DNA from: an uncultured Clostridia bacterium | GTDB taxonomy: Bacteria > Bacillota > Clostridia > Christensenellales > Aristaeellaceae | Length of the DNA: 64,000 nucleotides | Direction of reading: 5' to 3' | NCBI GenBank assembly: GCA_934636105.1 | Contig: CAKTZR010000011.1 | Coordinates: 35,838 to 99,837 of the forward strand | Shown here: piece by piece, positions 43,011 to 51,293 of the stretch | Layout: every line of letters starts with the position of its first letter | How positions within the stretch are numbered: the first letter of the stretch is position 1 | Position numbers and translations under genes: made by a program | Notes under the pieces: generated by a model | Databases searched by the model: none | What the model was told of the DNA's origin: nothing | The model's input: only the letters and a program-made list of their open reading frames with translations

Positions 43011-46000
43011 TTATAAGCTCACGCTCTGCGTATACCCGTCCGCGCCGCCCAGATACAGCACGCCGTTGGCAATCGACGCGGCTTCAAACGCGCCGTTCGC
43101 AATCGTCGTCGCGTTTTCGCCGTTCACGTCGCAGGTCATCACGCCTTTACTCGTCAGCTCGATTACCTTCTGCCCGTAGACGAGCAGGCAGGCCGCGCCG
43201 TCCCGGCGAATCGTGGCCATCTGCCCGTTCATCACGCGAATGACGCTTCCGCCCGCGCGCACCAGCAGCGCCTGCCCGCACATCATCGCCTGATCCGCCG
43301 CGCCGGTGTAGACCATCTCGCTCTGCCCCGTCTGAATGCCGAACGAGGCCACGCCGTCCTGCGTCACGCACAGCAGCGCCTTGTTCGCCGCGTCCAGCGT
43401 AAAATCGCTGACCCCCGTCATCAGTTCGCTCTCCTCCCCGGAGAGCGTTCTTTCTTTTAACGCCGCGTTCGCGTCCAGCATGTAGATCACGCCGTCGCAG
43501 AGCGCAAATTTGAGCACCACGCCCGCGCGCGCCAAAACCTCCCGGCTTCCGTTCTGCGTATTCAGACGGATGATGCAGTCCTCCCCGCCCTCGCTGGCGA
43601 CGTAATACAGCTTGCCGTTGGTCAGGTGCAGAAAGCGCGGCACGTCGTAAGCCATCACGCTGGCAGCCGCACCGTTGTAGGGCTTTTTCACCAGAATACC
43701 GCCCTGCGACGCATCCGCACAGTAGAGCGCCTCCCTGTCCCCCACCGCGATGCCGCCGCCCGCCAGACTCGCCTGATACGCGCCGTTCACGCGGTATTCG
43801 GCGCTCTGCCGCTCGCTGTTGTCCGCGGAAGCCTTCGCCACCTGCGCCGTCACCGCATTGTTGGCATACAGCCGCGACTGCGTGGCGCTCCCCGCCGTGC
43901 CGTCCGCCGTCAAGCCGTTCGCCTGCTGAAACTGCCGAACGGCCTGCGCCGTCGCATCGTCATACGTGCCGCTTATAAAAGAGGCGGACAGGTAGCCCAG
44001 TGCCGCCAATCGACTTTGCACCTGTCGCACCTGTTCGCCGCTCATGCCCGCCGTCAGCACGTCGGATACCGCCACGGTATCCGATGCGCTGCCCAGCTTG
44101 TCGCCGACGCGCACGCCGTTTGCGTCCAGCGCGTCGTTTGAATAAATCAGTTTGAGGGACTGCGGCCCCGCCGCGCCGTCCACCTTGAGGTCGTTCATCG
44201 TCTGAAAAGCCTTGGTCGCCTCCACCGTCTTCTGGTTGAATTTGCCCGTGACGGATTTGCTGTCCAGATAGCCCAGCTCCACCAGCCGCTGCTGATATTG
44301 GCGCACGTTGTCGCCCTCGCTCTCCCACTGGATGACCGTCATCATATCCGGCACGGGCGTCGGCGCGGCAACCGTCGTTCCGCCGCTCGTTCCGCCCGAC
44401 GAGCCGAAGTATTTGCTGTAGCTCACCGGATTGTCGCCATAGAGGATGGAGAGCGTGCCGCTTCCCGCAACGCCGTCTGCGGATAGGCCGTTCGCCTCCT
44501 GAAAGAGCTTGACCGCGCGTTCCGTGGCCGAGCCAAACTGCCCGTCCGGCGTGGAATTGAGATAGCCCAGCGTCGCCAGATAGCGCTGCATCACCTGCAC
44601 CTGGTCGCTCTTGTCGCCGCGCCGCAGCACGGTGTAGGAGGTCGCCGGCTGATAGGTCGTCTCCGGCTCGTCGGCAATCTCGTCGTCGGTCACGTCGCTT
44701 GTCGTGCCGTCCGCCACGACCGCGTTGCCGCTGTTCAGCTTGGTCAGCGTGCCCTTGCCCGCAATGCCGTCCGCGCCGAGGCCGTTCGCCTTTTGGAAGG
44801 CCTTCACCGCCGCCGTCGTCTCGCTGGAATAGCGCCCGTCGATGCGCCCGTTGTAATAACCCAGCTCAAACAGCCGCGCCTGCAAATTGTAAACGTCCTC
44901 GCCGCTGTCGTCCTCGTGCAGCGTGCCGTTGCTGCTCGGCGCGGCCGTCGCGGTCGCCGCCTTGCAGCTTCCGTTCAGCTTTTTCAGCGTGCTTGCGCCC
45001 GCCGTGCCGTCCGCCGTCAGGCCGTTGCGGTTCTGGAACGCAATCAGCGCGCTCTGCGTCTCCGTGCCGAATACGCCGTCCGCCACGCCGCTCAAATAGT
45101 TCAGCTCGATCAACCGCTCCTGAAGCGCGTAAACGTCGTTGCCCGTCATGCCGACGGTCAGCGTGCGGGTCTGATCCGGGTTCGCCGTCGTCACCGGGCT
45201 GGCCGCGTATTTCGCGTTGGCGGAATAGAGCTTCGTCTGCGTCTGCGTGCCCGCCTGTCCGTCGCCGCTCAACCCGTTCGCCCGCTGGAACGCCTTGACC
45301 GCGCTGGTCGTCGTCGAGCCATACAGGCCGTCCACGCCGCCCGCGTAGTAGCCCAGCTCCGCCAGCCGCCCCTGTAATTTGCGCACTTCCAGCCCGGAAG
45401 CGCCCTCCTTGAGCAGCGTATAGCCGCTGTCCGTCGTGCTGGCGCTGACCGTTTTGGGCTGCGCCGATGCGGAATACAGCTTATCCTGCGTCGCGCGGCC
45501 CGCAATGCCGTCTGCCGTCAGGCCGTTGCGGCTCTGGAACTCCGTGACGGCGCTCTGCGTGCCGGTGGAGTATTTGCCGTCGATCGTTCCGGTGTAATAA
45601 CCCAGCTCGGTCAACCTCGCCTGCAAGTCGCTCACGTCGCTGCCCGTCGAGCCGACGCGCAGCACTGGGTAGCCCGCGTTATAATCCTGTGTGGAGGTCT
45701 GCCAGCTCTGCACGCCCGGCGCGGCAGTCGCCGCCGTTTTGGGCGTAGTGGTCGGCAGGCTGTCGCTGGACCAATCCTCCCACGTGCTCTGATCGCTGGA
45801 TTGCCACGTGTCCGGCGTGGGGGTCGGCGTGCTCTGCGGCACAGGGGTCGGCGTGTTCGTCGGCAGCGCCTGCACCGTGCCGAACGGCACCGTTCCGTCG
45901 CTGATTTGCAGCGGATCGAGCGTCGGGTCAGGCTGGATGAAGCAGCCCGTCAAGCCGCCCAGCATGCCCGCCAGCATCGCCGCCAGTGCCATTTTTTTGA

Positions 46001-46019
46001 TGTTCTGCTTCACGCTCAT
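43011..46019 (-). CDS. Lipoprotein with seven peptidoglycan-binding repeats and a propeller-like C-terminus
   Basis: A 1002-residue lipoprotein: lipobox LTGC with Cys26, then a Thr/Pro/Ser-rich linker (50-110) with NTPTPVPQSTPTPTP. Seven PG_binding_1 repeats follow, each with a G-x-x-V-x-x-L/Y-Q-x-x-L start and an F-Q-x-x-N-G-L-x-x-D-G-x-A-G core, at about 118, 200, 285, 365, 463, 560 and 660. The last 260 residues (from about 740) are short beta repeats such as GKLYYVASEGGEDCIIRLN and GVIYMLDANAAL, like a DUF5050 propeller. No catalytic domain is visible. It probably links membrane and wall. Its ATG overlaps the stop of the HAD gene (ATGA). Confidence 0.87.
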   Translation of the reverse strand: MSVKQNIKKMALAAMLAGMLGGLTGCFIQPDPTLDPLQISDGTVPFGTVQALPTNTPTPVPQSTPTPTPDTWQSSDQSTWEDWSSDSLPTTTPKTAATAAPGVQSWQTSTQDYNAGYPVLRVGSTGSDVSDLQARLTELGYYTGTIDGKYSTGTQSAVTEFQSRNGLTADGIAGRATQDKLYSASAQPKTVSASTTDSGYTLLKEGASGLEVRKLQGRLAELGYYAGGVDGLYGSTTTSAVKAFQRANGLSGDGQAGTQTQTKLYSANAKYAASPVTTANPDQTRTLTVGMTGNDVYALQERLIELNYLSGVADGVFGTETQSALIAFQNRNGLTADGTAGASTLKKLNGSCKAATATAAPSSNGTLHEDDSGEDVYNLQARLFELGYYNGRIDGRYSSETTAAVKAFQKANGLGADGIAGKGTLTKLNSGNAVVADGTTSDVTDDEIADEPETTYQPATSYTVLRRGDKSDQVQVMQRYLATLGYLNSTPDGQFGSATERAVKLFQEANGLSADGVAGSGTLSILYGDNPVSYSKYFGSSGGTSGGTTVAAPTPVPDMMTVIQWESEGDNVRQYQQRLVELGYLDSKSVTGKFNQKTVEATKAFQTMNDLKVDGAAGPQSLKLIYSNDALDANGVRVGDKLGSASDTVAVSDVLTAGMSGEQVRQVQSRLAALGYLSASFISGTYDDATAQAVRQFQQANGLTADGTAGSATQSRLYANNAVTAQVAKASADNSERQSAEYRVNGAYQASLAGGGIAVGDREALYCADASQGGILVKKPYNGAAASVMAYDVPRFLHLTNGKLYYVASEGGEDCIIRLNTQNGSREVLARAGVVLKFALCDGVIYMLDANAALKERTLSGEESELMTGVSDFTLDAANKALLCVTQDGVASFGIQTGQSEMVYTGAADQAMMCGQALLVRAGGSVIRVMNGQMATIRRDGAACLLVYGQKVIELTSKGVMTCDVNGENATTIANGAFEAASIANGVLYLGGADGYTQSVSL

Positions 46020-46711
46020 TCCTCCGTTCCGTCCAGAATCGCGTCCACCTCGTCAAGCGACGCGATTTCATAGGCAATCGGCACGCCCTTGTCGTTTGCC
46101 GCACCCTTCGGGTTGAACCAGCATGCGTCGATCCCCGCGTTTCTCGCCGCCGCCATGTCGCTGGTCAGCGAGTCGCCGAGCATCAGCGCGCGCCGCCTGT
46201 CCGTCACATGCGCCAGCTCCATGCCCTTTTCCAGCATCAGCGGGTTCGGCTTGGCCGCGCCGACTTCCTCGCTGATGACCAGCCCACTGACATATGGCCG
46301 CAGCTCGCTTCCCGCCATGCGCCCGCGCTGCACCTGCCCAATACCGTTTGTCACGATGATGACCGGCACTTTCGCGCTCCAGCGCTTGACCGCCTCCACC
46401 GCGCCGTCCAGCGGCACGCTCTGCCGCCCCAGCGCGTCAACAAACGCGTCGCACATCTTCTGCGCGTCGTCGTTCCGGTGAATTGCTTCCAAAAACTGTT
46501 CAAACCGCCGCACGCGCAAAACTTCCTGCGTAATGCCGCCCTGTTCGAGCAATTTCCAAAGCGCCTCATTGATTTTGGAATAGGTCGCCAGCAGCTCTGG
46601 CGTAGAGGAAAACCCCATCTGTTCGCAGGCGATAGCGAAAGCGTTTTCTTCCGCCTTGTTGAAATCGAAAAGCGTATTATCCGCGTCGCACAGCAGCACG
46701 TCGTAGCGCAT
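46016..46711 (-). CDS. HAD-family hydrolase, YjjG-like
   Basis: A 231-residue HAD phosphatase. Motif I is DADNTLFDF (nucleophile Asp9, acid Asp11), motif II VTNG, motif III Lys in GAAKPNP and motif IV GDSLTSDMAAA, with a helical C1 cap. YjjG enzymes dephosphorylate nucleotides; the exact substrate is open. The start is ATG 46711; the frame extends upstream through a family B repeat but is not used. Its stop overlaps the lipoprotein start by four bases, so the two are translationally coupled. Confidence 0.88.
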   Translation of the reverse strand: MRYDVLLCDADNTLFDFNKAEENAFAIACEQMGFSSTPELLATYSKINEALWKLLEQGGITQEVLRVRRFEQFLEAIHRNDDAQKMCDAFVDALGRQSVPLDGAVEAVKRWSAKVPVIIVTNGIGQVQRGRMAGSELRPYVSGLVISEEVGAAKPNPLMLEKGMELAHVTDRRRALMLGDSLTSDMAAARNAGIDACWFNPKGAANDKGVPIAYEIASLDEVDAILDGTEE

Positions 46712-46735
46712 ATCGTTACCTCTCTTAGTTTTGTA

Positions 46736-46815
46736 CTTGGGGCTTTGCCCCAAACCCCACCAAGAACCTGAGGTTCTTGGATTTCCCACTATGTTTATCG
46801 CTTCGCGGTAAACAG
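46736..46815. repeat. Family B palindromic repeat (copy 3)
   Basis: CTTGGGGCTTTGCCCC, CCAAGAACCTGAGGTTCTTGG and a GTTTATCGCTTCGCGGTAAAC hairpin, 25 bases upstream of the HAD start codon. Confidence 0.7.
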
Positions 46816-46879
46816 AAAAAGCTTTTGGGCTTGATAGAATCAAGTTATGGTTTTATTGTATCACATTTATGGCATAAAG

Positions 46880-46930
46880 AAAAGCGGCGCAGGGTTCTTT
46901 CCTTCCCCGCGCCGCTGGAAATGATTTCAA
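46880..46930. repeat. Direct repeat / terminator, left copy, flanking the toxin-antitoxin module
   Basis: GCGGCGC...GCGCCGC hairpin followed by GCTGGAAATGATTTCAA. Near-identical to 47635-47685. On the reverse strand the hairpin is followed by TTTTC and terminates the toxin transcript. Confidence 0.75.
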
Positions 46931-47244
46931 TTTCGCAATTTGTATTCCACATTAGACGCGCTGTAAAGCACGTTCGTAACAACCACCCGATCTCCTTCAA
47001 TCAAATAAAAGACCGAATAATGATCTACCGATACTCTATGTAATCCTTTTGAACGTTCAGGTTCAAAGTCAACCAGCGCATATTTTTCCGGAAAGAACCC
47101 CAATGTCAATATCTTTTCTGCAATTCGCCGATACTGTCTTTCCGCATTTTCCGGCGAAAGCAGCTCATTTGCAATATACGCTCGAAGCGCCTGCATATCC
47201 TCAAGCGCTTCATCGGTTACTCGGACGACGTACGCCTTCATCAT
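46927..47244 (-). CDS. RelE/ParE-superfamily toxin
   Basis: A 105-residue toxin-like protein: VRVTDEALEDMQALRAYIANEL (N-terminal helices), then a sheet with KYALVDFEPERSKGLHRVSVDHYSVFYLIEGDRVVVTNVLY, the RelE/ParE fold pattern with Arg and Tyr at the usual sites. Members cleave ribosome-bound mRNA or poison gyrase; which applies is not readable. Its ATG overlaps the antitoxin stop (ATGA). The next feature downstream is a terminator that is duplicated upstream of the module. Confidence 0.85.
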   Translation of the reverse strand: MMKAYVVRVTDEALEDMQALRAYIANELLSPENAERQYRRIAEKILTLGFFPEKYALVDFEPERSKGLHRVSVDHYSVFYLIEGDRVVVTNVLYSASNVEYKLRN

Positions 47245-47546
47245 TCACGCTTCTCTCTATATCGCGCAAATACCTCCGCCGCATCGTGGACATTCCCCTT
47301 CTCCGCATCCGCAAGGCCGCGCGCCAGCTTTTCATGAAGCTGTGCTTCCGTCATTTTATCCATATTAATCGAATCCGGTGCCTGCGGCAGCGTAACAGCA
47401 AACGGAATACCCCCCGTAAGCGAAATCTGATTCAGATACATGTTAATTGCCGTTGACATCGGCACGCCCAGCTTAGAAAGCACTTCTTCCGCGCGCGCCT
47501 TGACCATCGGGTTTACTCGAACATTTAACGTTGTCGCCTTTTCCAT
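47241..47546 (-). CDS. RelB/DinJ-family antitoxin
   Basis: A 101-residue antitoxin with an N-terminal ribbon-helix-helix (TTLNVRVNPMVKARAEEVLSKLGVPMSTAINMYLNQI), the DinJ pattern, and an acidic helical tail (EAQLHEKLARGLADAEKG) to cover the toxin. The start is ATG 47546 after GGAGG; the open frame upstream lacks such a site. It usually represses its own promoter. Confidence 0.88.
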   Translation of the reverse strand: MEKATTLNVRVNPMVKARAEEVLSKLGVPMSTAINMYLNQISLTGGIPFAVTLPQAPDSINMDKMTEAQLHEKLARGLADAEKGNVHDAAEVFARYREKRE

Positions 47547-47571
47547 CTGTTTTCCGCCTCCTTGCACTACT

Positions 47572-47600
47572 ATTGTAACGCAAATGCCTTTACAATTCAA
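47572..47600 (-). promoter_or_regulatory. Promoter of the toxin-antitoxin module
   Basis: Reverse-strand TTGAAT (47595-47600), 17-base spacer, TACAAT (47572-47577), about 25 bases upstream of the antitoxin start. Confidence 0.7.
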
Positions 47601-47634
47601 GTTTTTCTTTTATATCATTCTTCATTATATACAA

Positions 47635-47685
47635 AAAGTAGCGCAGGAGTCTTTCCTTCCCCGCGCCGCTGGAAATGATTTCAAA
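47635..47685. repeat. Direct repeat / terminator, right copy
   Basis: Same sequence as 46880-46930 over about 45 bases with few changes (CTTTCCTTCCCCGCGCCGC and GGAAATGATTTCAA are identical). On the reverse strand it terminates the cytidine deaminase transcript. Confidence 0.75.
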
Positions 47686-47693
47686 TCTTCTTT

Positions 47694-48086
47694 TTATATC
47701 CACCACTCCGGCGTCAAATCGCCCAGCGTAACGACCCGCCCGTTCTCGTAATCCATCATCACCTCGACGGTTTTATAATCCTCGGGCATCATCTGGCTCA
47801 TCAGCTCGCGGCACGCGCCGCACGGCGGGATGGCCTTGCCCTTGCTGTTGATGGCGACTACGCGCTTCATCGCGTCCTCGCCGTTTGTCATCATGTTGAA
47901 AATGGCGTTCCGCTCCGCGCAGATACCCAGCGTGCAGGCGCTGTCCACGCATACGCCGACGTAGATTTTCCCGCTTGCACCTTCAATCGCCGCGGCCACG
48001 CCGCCCGCTTCAATGAAACGTGAAACGTCGCGCGGTCTCAAAGCGGCCTTCGCCGCGTCGTAAAGCGCGTTCCAAATCTTATCCAT
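47694..48086 (-). CDS. cdd: Cytidine deaminase-like protein
   Basis: A 130-residue zinc deaminase. Cys56-Ala-Glu58 (CAERNAIF) and PCGAC (Cys89, Cys92) make the tetrameric-type zinc site. Substrate could be cytidine or a related (blasticidin-type) nucleoside: NGEDAMKRVVAI fits cytidine deaminases broadly. I choose ATG 48086 because GGAGG abuts the ATG at 48095 and lies nine bases before 48086. It starts one base after the mbl stop, so they are coupled. Confidence 0.85.
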   Translation of the reverse strand: MDKIWNALYDAAKAALRPRDVSRFIEAGGVAAAIEGASGKIYVGVCVDSACTLGICAERNAIFNMMTNGEDAMKRVVAINSKGKAIPPCGACRELMSQMMPEDYKTVEVMMDYENGRVVTLGDLTPEWWI

Positions 48087-48087
48087 T

Positions 48088-49125
48088 TTATTCATCCTCC
48101 AGCAGATCGCTTCGGCTGCCGGAAACCAGGTCGATGTTCTCGTATTTATCCTCGTCGTCGATCAGTTCGCTCAACCCGTGCGCCACGCAGAGGTCAGGCT
48201 CATCCGCCAGCGTCGTGCGAATCTTGAGCTGGTCGCTGATGACCCCGTCCAGCCCGAAAAGCTGCGCGCCGCCGCCGCTCAAAGTGATGCCTTCGTCAAA
48301 GATATCGCTCGCCAGTTCCGGCGGCGTGCGCTCGATCATCCTGTGCAGCGCGCTCATCAGGTCGCGCAGCGGCTCATCCAGCGCCTCGATCATCTCCTCG
48401 GAGGAAACCGTGACCGCGCGCGGCAGGCCGGAAACCAGACTGCGCCCGCAGGCGTCCATTTCCAGCTTCACGCCGCGCATCCGCGCCGAACCGATGTCGA
48501 TTTTCAGTTCTTCCGCTGTGCGTGCGCCGATGAGCAGGTTGTGCTTCTTGCGCAGATAGTCGATAATCGCGTCGTCAAACCGGTCGCCGCCGACATTCAG
48601 AATGTCCCAGACAATCTGGTGGCCGAAAGAGAACACGGATACGTTCGTCCGCCCGCCGCCGATGTCGATGTTCATGCGGCCATACGGCTGGTCGATGCGC
48701 ATCCCCGCGCCAATCGCGGAAGCCACGCCCTCATCCACCGGAACGACGCTCCGCACGCCCGCGTCTACGATCACATCCACCAGCGTCTGCCGCTCGCTGG
48801 GCGCCATGCCGCCGGGCAGCGCCAGCAGCAGCTTCGGGCGGAAGGTCGCGCGCTTGCCGATGACCTTGCGCATGAAGTAGCGCAGCATCTTGCTCACCAG
48901 GTCGAAACTGCGAATGCGCCCGTCCCGCAGCGGCCTTTCCACAATCAGCCCCGCAGGCGTGCGGCCATACATGCGGCGCGCCTCCTCGCCGACGGCAACC
49001 ACGTTGCGGGTCTGCCGATCGTAAGCCACATATGCCGGTTCGCTGAGCACAATGCCCTTGCCCCGCACCACCATGTGCAGGGTCGATGTGCCCAAATCCA
49101 TGCCCAGTTCATCCACGCCAAACAT
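48088..49125 (-). CDS. mbl: MreB/Mbl-family cytoskeletal protein
   Basis: A 345-residue bacterial actin. Phosphate loop 1 is MDLGTSTLHM, connect 1 PVDEGVASAIGAG, phosphate loop 2 NIDIGGGRTNVSVF and the adenosine motif LSGGGAQLFG. It directs lateral wall synthesis. The gene directly follows spoIIID, the arrangement of mbl in Bacillus, so I prefer Mbl to MreB. No mreC or mreD follows; instead cdd does. The C-terminal acidic tail (DLVSGSRSDLLEDE) is longer than usual. Confidence 0.9.
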   Translation of the reverse strand: MFGVDELGMDLGTSTLHMVVRGKGIVLSEPAYVAYDRQTRNVVAVGEEARRMYGRTPAGLIVERPLRDGRIRSFDLVSKMLRYFMRKVIGKRATFRPKLLLALPGGMAPSERQTLVDVIVDAGVRSVVPVDEGVASAIGAGMRIDQPYGRMNIDIGGGRTNVSVFSFGHQIVWDILNVGGDRFDDAIIDYLRKKHNLLIGARTAEELKIDIGSARMRGVKLEMDACGRSLVSGLPRAVTVSSEEMIEALDEPLRDLMSALHRMIERTPPELASDIFDEGITLSGGGAQLFGLDGVISDQLKIRTTLADEPDLCVAHGLSELIDDEDKYENIDLVSGSRSDLLEDE

Positions 49126-49138
49126 TCGTTGTTCTCCT

Positions 49139-49399
49139 TTATGAGTCGATCTTCGCGTATCGTTTTCTCGTCGCTTCGCCGCCGCGCAGATGGCGCTCGG
49201 CTTTGTTTTTCGCCATCACGGCCGCCACCTCTTTGTGCAGCGGCGCGGACAGCGCGGCCAATCGCGATTCCATGTCCTTATGTACGGTCGATTTGGATAC
49301 GCCCAGCACGCTGGCCGTCTTTCTCACCGTAGCGCCCGTCGCGGCGATATATTCCGCCTCGCGCAGCACCCTGCGCTCCATCGCCTGATTCACGCGCAT
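49139..49399 (-). CDS. spoIIID: Sporulation transcriptional regulator SpoIIID
   Basis: An 86-residue DNA-binding protein with the HTH VRKTASVLGVSKSTVHKD and the SpoIIID tail KAERHLRGGEATRKRYA, closely matching the Bacillus protein. It controls mother-cell genes. The length fits ATG 49399, although GGGGGG abuts that codon; the GTG at 49393 has better spacing. The reverse strand at 49428-49436 reads CATAGGATA, like a mother-cell -10. Its presence indicates a spore former. Confidence 0.95.
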   Translation of the reverse strand: MRVNQAMERRVLREAEYIAATGATVRKTASVLGVSKSTVHKDMESRLAALSAPLHKEVAAVMAKNKAERHLRGGEATRKRYAKIDS

Positions 49400-49533
49400 C
49401 CCCCCAGACAGTCTCGCTATTCCGGGCTATCCTATGCGGGGATGCGGCTTTTTTCCCTTGCAACCGTTCGCGCGAATCTGCAAGGCAATAACTTTATTAT
49501 AATAACGCAGCGCGGGGCAATCGTCAAGCTTTG

Positions 49534-49605
49534 GGGTGGACGATTTGAGGCTCCGCCTCAAGCTCCGGCAGGAACCTGAGGTTCCTGCACCTCCCACTTT
49601 GAAAT
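49534..49605. repeat. Family B palindromic repeat (copy 4)
   Basis: TTGAGGCTCCGCCTCAA and CAGGAACCTGAGGTTCCTG palindromes between spoIIID and truA. The palindrome words also occur in copy 2. Confidence 0.7.
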
Positions 49606-49621
49606 TCGATATTATCGCTTT

Positions 49622-49649
49622 CAAAAAACCTCCCCGCAATCAGGGAGGT
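49622..49649 (-). terminator. Terminator of the ecf-truA operon
   Basis: Stem ACCTCCC/GGGAGGT followed on the reverse strand by six T, just after truA. Confidence 0.8.
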
Positions 49650-49660
49650 CAGCTTATCTC

Positions 49661-50494
49661 TTAGTTAAAGTACCCCATCGCTTTTTCCTCGTCGCCGTCG
49701 TAGAGCACGCGCATCAGCGCCAGCCCGCAGGCGGGCGCGGTCTGCCCCAGCTGCAAACGGTCGCCGGTTTCAATCGCCCGCGCGATGCAGCCCGGCGCGC
49801 GTTTGCCCGTGCCGACTTCCATCAGCGTACCCGCGATGATGCGCACCATGTTATACAGAAAGCCGTCGCCCAGCACGGTGAAGACCACGTCCTCCCCCTG
49901 CCGTTCCACCTGCGCGCGGTAAATTGTGCGCACGGTGCTTTTCGCAACGCTTCCGCTGGCGGCGAACGCGGCAAAGTCGTGCCGGCCGCAAAGGCTCTGC
50001 GCTTCTTCGTGCATCCGCCGTGCATCCATCGGCATGGGCGCGTGCGCCTTGTACTGCCTGCCGATCGCGCAGGCGTGCCGCGCGTTGCAGAACGTGTATC
50101 GGTAGACCTTTCCGCAGGTGGAATACCGCGCATGAAAGCCCTCCGGCGCAAGCCCGCTTTCGCGGATGCGGATATCCGGCGGCAGCATCGTGTTCATCGC
50201 AAAGCAGATTTTTTCCGGCGGAACGCGCGTCGCGCTGTCAAAGTGCGCGCACAGGCCGTAAGCGTGAACGCCCGCGTCCGTCCGGCTTGAGCCGACCGCG
50301 CTGATTTTCTCGCCCGTCAGCCGCGCCAGCGCTTCTTCCAGCGTCTGCTGCACGCTCGGGCCGTTGATCTGTCTCTGCCAGCCGCTGTATGCCGTGCCGT
50401 CGTACTCGATCACCAGTTTGAATCGCTTCTGCCCCTCCGGCGGGTAATCCGCCGGGCTGGGGATGTGATGGCTCGTCAGCTTCAGCTCATCCAA
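49661..50494 (-). CDS. truA: tRNA pseudouridine synthase A
   Basis: TruA, 277 residues. The catalytic Asp lies in SSRTDAGVHA. RFKLVIEYDGTAYSGWQ is the usual start region, and DGFLYNMVRIIAGTL is conserved. It modifies positions 38-40 of tRNAs. Translation probably starts at TTG 50494, which overlaps the ecfT stop and has GGAGGG eight bases upstream; this adds about 24 residues before the normal family start. It is the last gene of ecfA1-ecfA2-ecfT-truA, a conserved Firmicute order. Confidence 0.94.
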   Translation of the reverse strand: MDELKLTSHHIPSPADYPPEGQKRFKLVIEYDGTAYSGWQRQINGPSVQQTLEEALARLTGEKISAVGSSRTDAGVHAYGLCAHFDSATRVPPEKICFAMNTMLPPDIRIRESGLAPEGFHARYSTCGKVYRYTFCNARHACAIGRQYKAHAPMPMDARRMHEEAQSLCGRHDFAAFAASGSVAKSTVRTIYRAQVERQGEDVVFTVLGDGFLYNMVRIIAGTLMEVGTGKRAPGCIARAIETGDRLQLGQTAPACGLALMRVLYDGDEEKAMGYFN

Positions 50495-51293
50495 GCAGCT
50501 TGCCCTCCGCCACGATAACCGCGAGGAACGCCGCCATCGCCAGCGCGCCGTAAAGGTCGAGCTTCGTGTATTTCAGTTCGCGCAAACGCGTGCGGTGGTC
50601 GCCGCCACGGTAGCAGCGCGCCTCCATCGCCATCGCCAGTTCGTTGGCGCGGCGGAAGGAGCTGACGAACAGCGGCACGAGCAGCGGAATCATCGCCTTC
50701 GCGCGGGCAATCAGGTTGCCGCTCTCAAAGTCCGCGCCGCGCGCCATCTGCGCCTTCTGAATCTTGTCCGTCTCCTCCAGCAGCGTCGGAATGAACCTCA
50801 GCGCTATGGTCATCATCATCGCCAGTTCGTGCGCCGGAAAGTGAATTTTTTCCAGCGGGTGCATGATGCGTTCCAAACCGTCCGTCAGCTGCACCGGGCT
50901 GGTCGTCAGCGTCAGCACCGACGTACCCATCACCAGGAAAATCAGGCGCAGCGCGAAATAAACCGCATTGTTCAGCGCTTCCTTCGTCAGCGTGAAAAAG
51001 CCCAGCGTAAAGAGCGGCGTTTCGCCCTGCACAAAGAACAGGTTCAAAATGAACGTGAAGATGATGATGAATCGAAGCGGCTTCACGCCCTTCGCCAGAT
51101 ACGAAAACTTGATGCCCGAAATGCGCACGACAATGTAGAGAAACGCCAGCGCGATGGCATAGCCGGGCAGATTCGCCACGACGAACACGCCCACGATGTA
51201 GAGAATCGTCAGAATCAGCTTCATCCGCGGGTCCATCCGGTGAATCGGGGAATTGCCGGGGAAATACTGCCCCAGCGTAATGTCGTTAAGCAT
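50487..51293 (-). CDS. ecfT: ECF transporter T component
   Basis: A 268-residue membrane protein with about five helices. The coupling helices carry ARG motifs: KAQMARGADFESG and MEARCYRGG, which contact the two ATPases. It transmits ATP hydrolysis to the vitamin-binding S component. ATG 51293 has GGGAGG upstream and overlaps ecfA2 by eight bases; the longer frame is not used. Confidence 0.95.
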   Translation of the reverse strand: MLNDITLGQYFPGNSPIHRMDPRMKLILTILYIVGVFVVANLPGYAIALAFLYIVVRISGIKFSYLAKGVKPLRFIIIFTFILNLFFVQGETPLFTLGFFTLTKEALNNAVYFALRLIFLVMGTSVLTLTTSPVQLTDGLERIMHPLEKIHFPAHELAMMMTIALRFIPTLLEETDKIQKAQMARGADFESGNLIARAKAMIPLLVPLFVSSFRRANELAMAMEARCYRGGDHRTRLRELKYTKLDLYGALAMAAFLAVIVAEGKLLG

